A stretch of 19,752 nucleotides of DNA from Rhodocollybia butyracea (GCA_015501585.1 JADNRY010000982.1:1-19752), one strand, 5' to 3'. Counted from the stretch's first letter, positions 9,608 to 18,239 are shown. The notes: generated by a model from the sequence alone, not told the origin. Program-made: numbers and translations.

Positions 9608-9614
9608 TTTTTTT
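9608..9614 (+). terminator. Pol III T-run terminator after tRNA-Ala
   Basis: Seven T residues lie 17 bases after the tRNA 3' end. Comparable T4-T8 runs follow the other tRNA-like copies in the window. Confidence 0.5.
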
Positions 9615-9750
9615 GCCCCTCTGAGATCTGAGTATCCTTCAAACAGAACTCCGCCCGCTCGTTTGCTATTCTGACGAGTCAAGTACCGCCGAGCCTCTCG
9701 AGACTCGCACGTTGTCATCCTCACCTTTTACACTATGGTGAAAATACATT

Positions 9751-9851
9751 GGGCATATGGCGTAGAGGTCCTCTGCATGTACCGACATTGCTCATAAGAA
9801 GCATGCTTTGCAAAAGGCTCAACTCTCCCGGTTCGAGTCCCGACTTGTCCA
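9751..9851 (+). pseudogene. tRNA-Ala-derived pseudogene
   Basis: GGGCATATGGCGTAGAGG opens a tRNA-like 5' end and GGTTCGAGTCC with CTTGTCCA forms a 3' end, about 100 bases in all. TTTGCA is present, but the anticodon stem and T stem do not pair properly. An internal CTCATAA resembles a Met anticodon loop, but no matching stem supports it. I treat it as a degenerate relative of the copy at 9493. Confidence 0.45.
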
Positions 9852-9926
9852 TCACCCAGAAATGTGAACAGGTCACAATTTTTGCTTGCCAAAAACACAA
9901 TTACTCAGCGACGTTGCAGCACATAC

Positions 9927-9958
9927 ATTTTGCCGTGCACCCAGTGCGTGGTGCGTGC
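9927..9958 (+). repeat. Left terminal inverted repeat of the large transposon
   Basis: It begins ATTTTGCCGTGCA and ends in GTGCGTGGTGCGTGC. It pairs with 16000-16031 on the other strand with two mismatches. Confidence 0.75.
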
Positions 9959-10030
9959 TAGGTGCGTGGTGCATGGTGCGTGCGGAGTGCGTGATGCGTG
10001 CAAGTTGCGAGGTGCGTGCGTGCGTGCGTG
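9944..10030 (+). repeat. Subterminal GTGCGTG array (left)
   Basis: About ten GTGCGTG or near-copies occur with irregular spacing, ending in a run of CGTG units at 10015-10034. The inverted counterpart lies near 15957-16015. Short ORFs here are artefacts of the repeat. Confidence 0.7.
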
Positions 10031-10058
10031 CGTGTTGACCGGATCGTGCACAGCCAGT

Positions 10059-10382
10059 GCGTGATGGCGCACGGGATTGACAGGGCCGTTGCGTAGGATG
10101 TCCAAACATCTTTGGCCGACGTGTGAGTAAGTATCTCACTCTTTATTTTAAATTATACCTGTAGTTTTTACATAGGATAGCGTTTCATAAGTTCTTCAAC
10201 GAAGCATCAATTAGAATGTAGTAAAAAAGTTGGCGACACATTTGTGCGCCGTGTCGCTGCATCGAATTTGCAAAAGAAATTGATGGGTTTTGAATTTTGT
10301 ATAAAGTCGACGTGAAATGCCCCGAGCAGCTTTCCGACCCGCCTCCTCGATTCTAACCTTAAGTATAATCATAAGTTAAACT
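10059..10382 (+). promoter_or_regulatory. 5' leader of the transposase gene
   Basis: No gene lies here. A hairpin pairs GCGACAC (10233-10239) with GTGTCGC (10251-10257). TGTATAAAG at 10299-10307 is a TATA-like box about 80 bp before the proposed start at 10383, the same spacing seen for the secreted-protein genes. Expression would therefore start around 10330. Confidence 0.45.
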
Positions 10383-13080
10383 ATGGGTTGGTTTGTAAGT
10401 CTCGGTGAATAACTGTAGTTAGTGTTTTTTAACAAACGATGCACAATAGCGTCGTACAAAAAAGGCATTCAGACATGGCTTCAATGCTGTGGTATCTTTG
10501 TTTGCGGATTCAAGTGATGATGAAGATCCAAAATCCAACGGCAAAAAACATCCTCATGACACTGGGGGTCTACTGAACATACTCCCAATCTACAGGAATG
10601 GTAAATGCACGTCCTTCCTTCAGTCTAGTTGTTTTACTTACTCCTAGTTAGGTGTCATTGTTGGCTACACTGAAGCAAAACAAACCTCTCTGAAAAGTCC
10701 AACTGTCCCTAGAATCCAACCACTACCATCTCACAGTCTTTACACTCGTGACCTACATGGCAACTTTGTCCCTGTTCCAGGTCTGCCTTATGCCTCTCAG
10801 TTCATTCAGAAAACACAACCTCCCCCTCCTTCTTCCTATCCACCTTCCCAACCTCATGATTTCTCCAAGTGGGTACCATTTGATCTTAGTGATCCAGCCC
10901 CAATCACTGTATATACTCCACTGAGCTCCCAGCCCAGAGCTGAACTCCGCAATCTCTCTGATTTTGGAGTGGAGTTTACCTCTTTGGAAAATCTTGCATC
11001 AGGATGGGATGGGTGGCCATCGGGCCCTTTTGCACTAGATCTAACTTATGATCAGTACAAACACACCAAGGATCTCCAAGTACATTGGGCTACAAGAAAC
11101 AACGGCGGTGATCGTAAAGGGAGTAGAAATTCTACTGATCTGTCCGGTGGGAAGATCAGTTCAAAAGCTTGTCTTGGTGTCATTCGCTGTGTAAATCCAG
11201 AATGCAGCATCATCACTCGCCCCCACACAAAGTCTGAAGCAGTTCGACAGCATCAGTTAGTGGAAAGCTGCGAGTGCGGTTCCTCGCTCGAGCATATCAC
11301 TTGTTCCTCCCGATCTTACCTGGTCAGCTGGGGTCAGCTTGGCGATGATGAATCTACCGCCAGATATCGGTATGTCAACGGTAGTGCACATAATCACACT
11401 CGCATTCCACATGCTATTCACTTCAGTAAACAGGAGGATGAACAGTTTGATGCACTTGTTAATTCACATCCTACACTTGGTCCAGCAGCACTCATGATTG
11501 GACCAAAGACTCTGAGTGGTTATGGATTGGGAGCAGCAGATATTGGTGCAGCAGGTCGCAATCCAGCATATGTTGCTCATCGCCGCCGTCATGTCAAATC
11601 AAAAGTTCAAGGCGGTCATTCATTCCTTGCGCAGTTCTCCAGATGGCAACAGCAGCACCCTGGTGTTGTGCGGACTGCAGTCACCAATGACAAGGTCTCA
11701 ATTGTCTCTGTTCAAACTGAATGGATGCGGGACATGTTGGCACCAGATCTCTCCACTTCTCTTCCAGTACATGGACTTGTTTCTGATGGCGCACATGGAT
11801 ATTGGTCAGAATCATCACTGGTTCTTGTCATCACTTCTGTCTTCTCTGAGGAACTTCAGTTCTGGGTTCCTGGCCTCTTCACATACTCTGATGGAACATC
11901 TGCGGAACATTACCGTTATCACTTCAAGGGTGTTTTTGAAAGCATTGCTGAAGCTGCTGCCAGCAAAAAGAAAAAGATTGTTGATACCATGTTTGAAATG
12001 GTGGGTAAAAATTTTATTCAAAAAATGAATCACTGAATATCTCACTGGATACTATTCTTTAGGTTGTTGATTTTAGTGATCCACAACGAGCCGGATTTAT
12101 ACTTGCATATGTTGATTTTTGGCTACAGTGTGAGGATGATCTGCGCACAAGAGAGGAACTTGAAACCGCAGCTACTGCTCTGCTGCGTGGTTGCGAATAT
12201 CACTACCTCAAATCAGTTGAACGAGTTAGCCATTCAGCTGGAATCATTTCTCCAGAAACCCGCACTGATTTCATCAAATGTGCACACGCACTTATGCACA
12301 TTGAAGAGCCAGAAGAATATTCAGAAAAAGTCTCCTACATGCAGAATCACTGGAAAATCACACCCTGGCTCACATGGTGGACTCGCCCAGAGATCGCACA
12401 GATGATCTTCTCTTCTCAGCGTGTTATGTCGGCGGAACGAGTTGCTCTTCTACCAAGTACTACTAATCCAGAGGAGTCTATGCATGCAAAGATCTATAAA
12501 TTGGTTGGGCAGTTCCATGACCTGATACCAGGGCTTGATGGCCTTCTTCAAGTTGAGAAGTATCACCACGGGATGTGGGACAATTCCCGGAGTATGTTTT
12601 TTCCTTCATAACTTTTCTGAGAAAAAATCATGCATGTTAACAGTTGGCATACCAAATCATTACTCAAAGCAATCTGCACTAGCATATCAGAATGAGCAAG
12701 TCAAGATTCATGGATGGACTAAAGCTAGTCGGAAACCTGGGCACCCTTCTCGGAAAGGTAATGGAGGCCGTCGTGAAGGGAGGGCACCAGATGATCTTCG
12801 TGCTTTTCGCCACCACAGAAAATTGGCTTCCAAAAATCAGAATCTAGACACCAAACTTAACTCTGATCACCCTCTGCCCCCAAAACGTCCAGAACCCGAC
12901 ACTAGATATAATTCTGATGACTCTGATCACCCCCCTCCCCCAAAACATCGTCGCCGCCACAAGGTTGTATCCTCAGACTCAGATTCTATCAGATCATCCA
13001 GGTCTAACTCTCCTAATAAATCTCCAACCAAAGCTCCTACTGTGGACCAAGAGAAAAAAAGCTACCCAGAAACACTTTGA
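10383..13080 (+). CDS. GCM-type zinc finger / DDE (Mutator-like) transposase
   Basis: The proposed exons are 10383-10394 (MGWF), 10450-10600, 10652-12000, 12063-12591 and 12644 onward. Introns start GTAAGT, GTAAAT, GTGGGT and GTATGT and end in AG; every junction keeps the frame. The N-terminus has an acidic patch (DSSDDED) and a Pro-rich part. A WRKY/GCM1-type zinc finger follows with Cys 234, 239, 261, 263, His 269 and Cys 272. An RNase H-like core has candidate catalytic Asp 433 (VSDGAHGYW), Asp 507 (VVDFSDPQRAGF) and Glu 641/642 (TTNPEESMH). A basic, Ser/Asp-rich linker (SDHPPPPKHRRRH) comes next and could hold a nuclear signal. This enzyme class cuts and rejoins transposon ends. The frame closes at 13080 after an A7 run (13054-13060); dropping one A continues into the USP domain. 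The 12001 donor is weak, but the nearby alternative at 12005 gives a stop. Confidence 0.75.
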
Positions 13081-13081
13081 G

Positions 13082-14147
13082 AATATGTCCCCTTCAAAGC
13101 ACATCAATCGGGAGCATAATCTCGAGGTTTTTGACACAAAAATCCACATTGAGATTCCGAGCTATCCCTGGAGTCAGAACTCATGCTGGCTGGACTCAAG
13201 TCTAGAGGCATTGTATTGTGTGCTCAACTATTGGTCTTGGACCGAGTTTGAAGCTCTATTTGAGTTTGAGAACCAGTCCTTTCCAAACCCTCTCTACTAT
13301 CTCTATCTCTGCCTGCAGGCTCGTAGGCTGCGTCCAATCACTGAATTTCCCCCTTCCACTTCCAAGACTAACTCTCTGGAGCTCAATAACTTGCGTGGTA
13401 GTTTCCGCCAATTTCTGTTCACCACTAAAATGGTGACAAATTTAGGACCAATTGACACTACACAACCCGCTTTTGTAAGCACTTTACTCTGTGATCTAGG
13501 CAAGCCATTGGGTTTTGTTGACCAGCCCTTTCTATATCTATAGGCTTGGTTTGCATCAATTGTTGCTCCTGGACAGATTTTCCAACAAATGACAGATGTA
13601 GGAGTTATTTTTCAGGAAGGCTTCTTAGGGTGTGGATATGCCAATCACAGTCTGTGATCCAGCATGTTTGTGTTGAACGTTTGCACACTCTTTCAGCGGT
13701 TGTACCAGGCCCTTCCCCTCATCTCTATGCAGAATTTGAAGGCAGCATCACTAAATGGTTCAAATCTCTGACTACTGTCAAGACAGTTGCAAAAGGCACT
13801 TCTCAACCTGCTTGTTATCGCAAAAATCCTAGTGAAGGGGAACAGTACTGCAAGGGTACCTCTGCTACTATGGAATATCTTGTTTCTCTCCCAGTTGTCC
13901 TTACCCTTGAGCCCAACATGTATTCACTCTCAGGTCAATGGGATTTCCCACGGCACATCTATCCCTTGACAATCTATGAAGGAACCAAAAATGGGTGGTT
14001 TATGATATTACAGCTCGAGTGTTTCACAGCGAGACCGCCAATCACTTCATCACCCGTTGTGTACTTCAGTCTAGTGCAAAAACCACGTCCAAAGCCCAGA
14101 CCAAAGAAAAGTTAGTTGTGACCCAAGAAAACATGTCTAGTCAGTAA
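13082..14147 (+). pseudogene. USP-like (C19) peptidase domain of the transposase, frameshifted
   Basis: In frame 2 from before 13082 the protein reads through SYPWSQNSCWLDSSLEALY, a Cys box like that of ubiquitin-specific proteases (catalytic Cys codon 13184). An intron at 13475-13543 (GTAAGC to TATAG) joins AFV-type sequence to AWFASIVAPG at 13544. The frame then moves by one base between the T runs at 13578-13581 and 13608-13612, to reach GRLLRVWIC and a Cys-containing finger-like part. It moves again at the GGG of 13993-13995 to reach VYDITARVFHSETANHF, the His box (His codon 14043). Translation would stop at TAA 14145, giving about 1158 residues for the joined protein. USP domains remove ubiquitin from proteins; the role here could be stabilising the transposase. 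An alternative donor GTAAGT at 14144 could add a further exon. Confidence 0.65.
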
Positions 14148-14278
14148 GTGAAAAAAAATTGTACTTCACCCTCTTGTTAGTCACTGATGGTCAGGGTTCA
14201 GTGTACAACTTGCATCACTATTCTCCTTTCCTATGGCTGATGCACTGGATTCTGCACCCCTGCGGCCCAGTCTTATAT

Positions 14279-14602
14279 CTCCTATTTATTTCATCTCCTA
14301 TTTCTTGTAGTTAAGACATGAGCGCAAGGGTAGTATTACAAGTTTTCCTTTGTCCAACTTGTCTCTTGTAGATAGTTGCTTGTCTATTTCATATTTATTT
14401 CATCTGTTATTTTTTGTAGTTAAAAACTTGAGTGCAGCGGTAGTATTACAAGTTTCCTTTGTCCAGCTTGTCCCTTGTATTCTCTCAAGGAGTTGCTAGG
14501 TTCTGGGTCAGTGGCCTGGCCTTATCTATCCTATTCATATTTATTTCATCACTATTTCAGCAGTAGTATTACAAGTTTTCCTTTGTACAACTTGTTCTAT
14601 GT
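14279..14602 (+). repeat. Three degenerate tandem repeats (about 75-98 bp each)
   Basis: Units at about 14279-14370, 14382-14479 and 14530-14602 share TTATTTCATC, then GTAGTATTACAAGTTTTCC and TTTGTNCAACTTGT. Spacing is about 105-145 bp. They lie just downstream of the transposase stop and may include 3' UTR signals. Confidence 0.65.
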
Positions 14603-14830
14603 ATGCTCATGTAAACAAATATAATGGTTTGCAGAGAATAGCAGCTCATCAAAGCCAGAGAAGACAATAAAAACTGTATACATCAAGACCTATATAACTA
14701 CTGACATAAATGCTTTAACTCCTTATCGAGTTGTGATGCTAATCTGAAGCCATACTGGCTCATACCTTTCCCCTCTTTCACAAATACAACCTCATTACGG
14801 GATACTGTACATCAGGAAAAAGCCATTTTT

Positions 14831-15026
14831 GCCTAGGTGACCCCAGAGTGCCTAAAGCAAACTAGTGACCTATGAATCCTATGGCATCCTAGGAATTTGG
14901 GCTCGTCCCTTGCCAGTCAAGGCTCTTGAGGATTCCCTAGGTATCCTAGGCAAACCCAGGGCAAGCCTAGGTTTTCCCAGGTTTGCCCAGGTGTTCCCCA
15001 GGTGTTCCCCAGGAGCACCTGGGCAT
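14831..15026. repeat. CCTAGG / CCCAGG motif cluster
   Basis: CCTAGG or CCCAGG occurs about ten times in under 200 bp, with GCCCAGGTGTTCCCCAGGTG near 14985 answered by CACCTGGGC at about 15017. The mixture of direct copies and palindromes can fold into local hairpins. Confidence 0.55.
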
Positions 15027-15503
15027 CAGTCGAGCTGATAGAACATTTGTGAGGGTTGTAAAGGTGCAAACTTCAATGAGGTTCTCCAATTTCTGAGCGA
15101 AAACCAGTAAGTAGCGTATATAAAATTAGAAGTGTTCACAAACTGTGGTTCCCGACATAATCATAGTCAACTCTGACCTGTGGGTTGACTCCTTGAGACG
15201 TCCATGCCATTATCTCTAATGTGAGATGCAAACCACTGACACTGGCCACCCAGCGGTTTTACATCCCTCACTATCCCCAATGTGACTTATAATGGCCAGA
15301 TATGACTTTGACTCGAGTGCCTAGCCATGAGGCGGGCCAGAATACATTTACATAGAAGAGAATCGAGATGCTGGACTGAAGGAAAACCGAATAATTTTTC
15401 ACGCCCGCTGGGTCGATTGTGCCCAGTAACCGCATCAAATAAATCTTAAATGAGACGTGTTTGACCGGCTCCCGATGGCAAAAATTCGGTCCCCGATAAG
15501 TCG

Positions 15504-15702
15504 CTCACTGCACGCACCTGCACGCACCGAGTCACGCACCTGCACGCACCTGACATTAGCGGCACGCACCCTTGCACGCACCTTGCACGCACCCCACAAA
15601 CTGATGCGGGGTGCGTGCCGGTGGTGCGGGAGTGCGTGCACGGGTGCGTGCCTGGTGCGTGTCAGTGATGCGGGTGCGTGCCAGTGTACGAGATGCGTGT
15701 TA
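15504..15702. repeat. Head-to-head GCACGCA / GTGCGTG inverted repeat
   Basis: The left arm (15510-15595) has eight or so GCACGCACC units and the right arm (15608-15702) several GGTGCGTGC units. The centre is a perfect 11 bp stem, GCACGCACCCC (15585-15595) with GGGGTGCGTGC (15608-15618), around a 12-base loop. It resembles the inward-facing ends of two elements meeting. Confidence 0.75.
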
Positions 15703-16031
15703 ATGAGATTGCTAATTTTCTATTCACAATCTATCCAAAAACGTACTATTATGTAGAATTTGTGTAAAATTACAGTAACAGACTTCGTTGGGAGCTTGAC
15801 AATGGCCGAAAACTGGTACAAATACAGCGCTATTGGCTAAGTTCATAGCCAAAAATGACTTCATAATATACATATGTAACGATTGCCAGAAAACTGATAG
15901 AAATTACAGCGGTAGTACTGACTTTATAATCAAAACTGACTTCGTAATATACATATGCACGCACCATGTGACACGCACCAGTAGGGACGTGCACGCGCCG
16001 CACGCACCACGCACCGGCTGCACGGCAAAAT
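15608..16031. mobile_element. Possible nested short element with GTGCGTG ends
   Basis: The stretch starts with outward GTGCGTG units and ends with GCACGCACC units and the terminal repeat at 16000-16031, as a short non-autonomous relative of the large element would. Its interior has two diverged copies of a unit (AAAACTGNTANAAAT-ACAGCG and TGACTTC(A/G)TAATATACATATG). No ORF is supported. It could equally be the normal 3' subterminal region of the large element. Confidence 0.4.
16000..16031 (-). repeat. Right terminal inverted repeat of the large transposon
   Basis: Its reverse complement begins ATTTTGCCGTGCAGCCGG and matches 9927-9958 at 30 of 32 positions. Confidence 0.75.
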
Positions 16032-16231
16032 CACCTAGCCCGCGACGTTGCAGTATTGTAGTTTTATTGTAGCCAAGATTCAAGTTGGATTCAGTTGTAG
16101 TAGGAAAAAAAGTCAAAACAGAGGATGTCAATTTCTGTACTTCAAGTGAGGGTTTTTAGTGGTCTCTTTCAGAAGTATAGCGACCAAGCTTGCTCCTCAC
16201 TTATTCAAAATTTTACACCACAGAGTTTATT

Positions 16232-16335
16232 GGACATATCGTGTAGGGGTTTAATAGGCCGCTTTGCACTGGCTGACTCTGTTGGGGCCAGAATGTAGTT
16301 GCGAAAGGTCTCCAGTTCAAATCCGGATTTGTCCA
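16232..16335 (+). pseudogene. tRNA-Ala(UGC)-like pseudogene with 31-base intron
   Basis: The acceptor GGACATA pairs with TTTGTCC except at one position. TTTGCA and TGCGAAAGG flank a 31-base intron-like insert (16269-16299). The T arm TCCAG-TTCAAAT-CCGGA has one mismatch, and the 5' side of the anticodon stem (GCCGC) no longer pairs fully. It is followed by a T5 run. Confidence 0.5.
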
Positions 16336-16786
16336 ATCATACAGTAGGCATTGGATTCATTTTTCTTACCCACTTACTTGCTAGTGATGGGTTACGCCTC
16401 GACGCCATTCAATTTCTTTTTTAAGAACACGCACGAAGCCTCAGAAAAGTGCTATAAGGCTTACCAGTTTGTTAAAGTGTTTATGACTTGTACAACTCGC
16501 CGTACCTACTATAGTGTAGGGTTTCACATCCAAATGGCTTTATTTGCGAAAACATTGAGTTGAATGAATGACGTCCCTGTGTGCCAATATGGTTTTAAAA
16601 AAAGTAGGAACACCATGATAGTGCTATGCCTCATCGTACCCGGCCGGGCAACAGTCTTTTTCCTGTACAATGGTGCGCCATCTTGGCACCATCGGGGTTC
16701 GAAGGAGACGGCTGAATTCGGCGATTCACTATTGGTAGCGATCCACACAGTGCTCTATGCAGTATTGGGCAAAAGAGTAAAACTGG
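16336..16786. other. Intergenic stretch, no supported gene
   Basis: The first part repeats the tRNA downstream flank (CCCACTTACTTGC, CCTCGACG). A degenerate tRNA-like trace (GTGTAGGGTTTCAC then TTTGCGAAAAC) may lie at 16513-16553. An ORF from 16564 runs to 17034, but it crosses the tRNA pseudogene of block Z and is not conserved in block Z copy 1, so I do not call it. Confidence 0.4.
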
Positions 16787-16890
16787 CATGTATAGTTATT
16801 CGCACAGAGGGACCAGGATGGTCGCGGTATGGTACTAGAAAGGTCAATCAGAGAGGTCAATTGTCTGTTTTTTCGAAATATAGCCAGTCT

Positions 16891-16961
16891 CGTTCGCTTG
16901 ACATAGTGGCTCTACAGTATTTGCTTGCGAAAAGTCTCCGGTTCAAATCCGGATGTGTCCA
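16891..16961 (+). pseudogene. tRNA-Ala-like pseudogene, 5' end lost
   Basis: The 3' half is good: TGCGAAAAGTC, then T arm TCCGG-TTCAAAT-CCGGA and TGTGTCCA. The 5' part has only CGTTCGCTT; the acceptor, the D arm and the TGC anticodon are missing. A T6 run follows at about 16982. Confidence 0.55.
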
Positions 16962-17135
16962 ATGTTCCGTGGTTGGGAGCTGTTTTTTATCTACTCACTT
17001 CAGAGTTGCCTCCGTTACCTCTCGACATTGCTGAACGACTCAAGGACTCGCACCAAAGCCACATGCTCATCACTGATCACTATGCCTTACCTTCTCTTTA
17101 CTATTTTTCTTCTGCTTCAGCACTGTATATCCCAA

Positions 17136-17221
17136 GGGCGTATGGTATAGTGGTTTCACGTTCGCTTCCCTTGGCTTCTTGGGTCTGCGAAAGGTTTTTC
17201 GGTTCGAACCCGATTCTCGCC
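17136..17221 (+). pseudogene. tRNA-Ala-like pseudogene with altered anticodon
   Basis: GGGCGTATGGTATAGTGG with TTCACGTTCGCTT opens a good 5' half. TGCGAAAGG and a T arm TTCGG-TTCGAAC-CCGAT form the 3' half. The TTTGCA anticodon segment is replaced by TTCCC, and the 3' acceptor strand (TCTCGCC) mispairs. Confidence 0.5.
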
Positions 17222-17284
17222 GCTGATGTTGATGTTGGTTAATGTTTTAACACGGTATCTCAGGAGTCAGTGTTACCTTTTTTC

Positions 17285-17975
17285 AATCAATGCCCGAAGA
17301 AGCAAGTGGACAGAACGAGTAGGCTGAGTAGGCAGCTAGCCAGATCTGGAAATCTAGAAAGAGGATTGAAAGCAAGGCTCGAGGTGAAGGAGGAGGATGC
17401 GGGATTCAGAGACTCGATATATGGCTGTATGCAACAAGGTTGACTTGAGTGCTTGAAGCTTCCAGAAGCTTTGAAGTATTCAATGCTTCAAAATCAAAGG
17501 TTATGGGAACCGGGGATTTCGGAACGATGCCACGGCTCACTTTCGTCTTGTACGCGATTTTTCCGCTTTTTCCATCTCCCATCTAGATATACTAATAGCC
17601 AACTCTAGGGAATAAAGCACCTTGTTGAAGATAGTCGATAAACCGAGCTGGTAGCTGAGCGCTGATGCAGATGGACGGATCTCCAGAATAGCAGTGTACA
17701 TGCTCCAGCAGGCATAATGTTTGTGGTCGAGCAACACGTCGAAGAGAACTGGAGAAGTAACAATGTTATGTAATAGTGATAACTAGCGCTCGCAAATGGG
17801 TAATAGTCAAATTAGAAAATACCGATTCAGAAAGGCTTATGGTTTATGTCCGTGGAGACTGTTCAGAAATTGAGAGTGTCATAGTGGAACGTCGAAACGT
17901 TGATTAAAGACAGAGGTTTAGTTGTCTCTTTTGAATGCCAAGCTTCAATACTACCCTTCAATACCTGTGTCGATG
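17285..17975. repeat. Segmental repeat block X, copy 3 (second part only)
   Basis: It begins at the ATGCCCGAAGAAGCAAGTGG landmark and follows the order of blocks X1 and X2 to GTGGAACGTCGAAACGTTGAT near 17885, then runs directly into block Y. The junction sequence TATACAACTTACTTACTATAAGTATC near 17974 is the empty version of the site occupied by the transposon at 1121-2708. Confidence 0.65.
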
Positions 17976-18239
17976 TATACAACTTACTTACTATAAGTAT
18001 CCCACTGGATAGTAGCCACCGCCAAACGATAAGTTGGCCTTCATACACAGTAACACAAAACATTCATTTAATTATTTTACTGATTTTCTAATCAATCTTG
18101 CCTAAATTTCAGCCTACGTACAAGGGCAAACCAACAAAACAGACACTTTCCGGGAATCTGAACTTAATTCCCAACAGCAAAGAAAATGGACCAATATCGA
18201 TGGACTGGTACTTTTGATACTAGCAGTAAAGCTGGAGCC

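Larger units (their letters stand above)
14148..15503 (+). other. Noncoding 3' region of the large transposon
   Basis: No ORF with recognisable features is present. The region holds three tandem repeats (14279-14602), a CCTAGG/CCCAGG-rich stretch (14831-15026), and about 450 bp (15027-15503) in which I see nothing. Confidence 0.5.
9920..16041 (+). mobile_element. Large TIR transposon carrying GCM/DDE transposase-USP gene
   Basis: Near-identical inverted repeats of 32 bp lie at 9927-9958 and 16000-16031 (30 of 32 match; the outer end reads ATTTTGCCGTGCA). Each continues inward into GTGCGTG-rich sequence. The 12 bp direct repeat GCGACGTTGCAG lies just outside at 9908-9919 and 16042-16053, seven and ten bases from the repeats; it is the probable target duplication, although the same core (CGACGTTGCA) also occurs in host sequence at 4774. 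Inside are the transposase-USP gene (10383-14147) and about 1.4 kb of noncoding 3' sequence before a second head-to-head GCACGCA/GTGCGTG structure at 15504-15702. That structure suggests a nested or tandem short element at about 15608-16031. The length, repeats and DDE/GCM protein fit a Mutator-like element. Confidence 0.7.
16787..17225. repeat. Segmental repeat block Z, copy 2
   Basis: This block matches 4487-4922, with GAGGGACCAGGATGGTCG near 16806, a tRNA-Ala-like sequence, ACTCAAGGACTCGCACCAAAG and CTTACCTTCTCTTTACT. Unlike copy 1, its second tRNA-like sequence is full length. Confidence 0.65.

Noticed and set aside
9873..10139. Overlapping ORFs rich in Arg, Thr, His and Ala on both strands
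   Set aside because: They are produced by the GTGCGTG repeat array, which is open in several frames; no composition or conservation supports translation.
11516..12028. 170-codon ORF in the +1 frame of the transposase
   Set aside because: Shadow of the main transposase exon, which has the zinc finger and catalytic motifs.
13054..13060. Programmed -1 ribosomal frameshift at the A7 run
   Set aside because: The change needed is +1 (one base skipped), not -1, and two further shifts downstream argue for indels. Transcriptional slippage remains possible.
15510..15595. CRISPR-like direct repeats (GCACGCACC)
   Set aside because: Units are 7-9 bp with irregular 1-10 bp gaps, with no 20-40 bp repeats or uniform spacers, in a eukaryotic transposon.
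15435..15756. ORFs over the GCACGCA/GTGCGTG inverted repeat
   Set aside because: Same artefact: a six-to-nine base repeat read in frame on both strands.
16564..17034. 156-codon plus-strand ORF
   Set aside because: It runs through a tRNA pseudogene and its flank, and the paralogous block Z copy 1 does not keep the frame.
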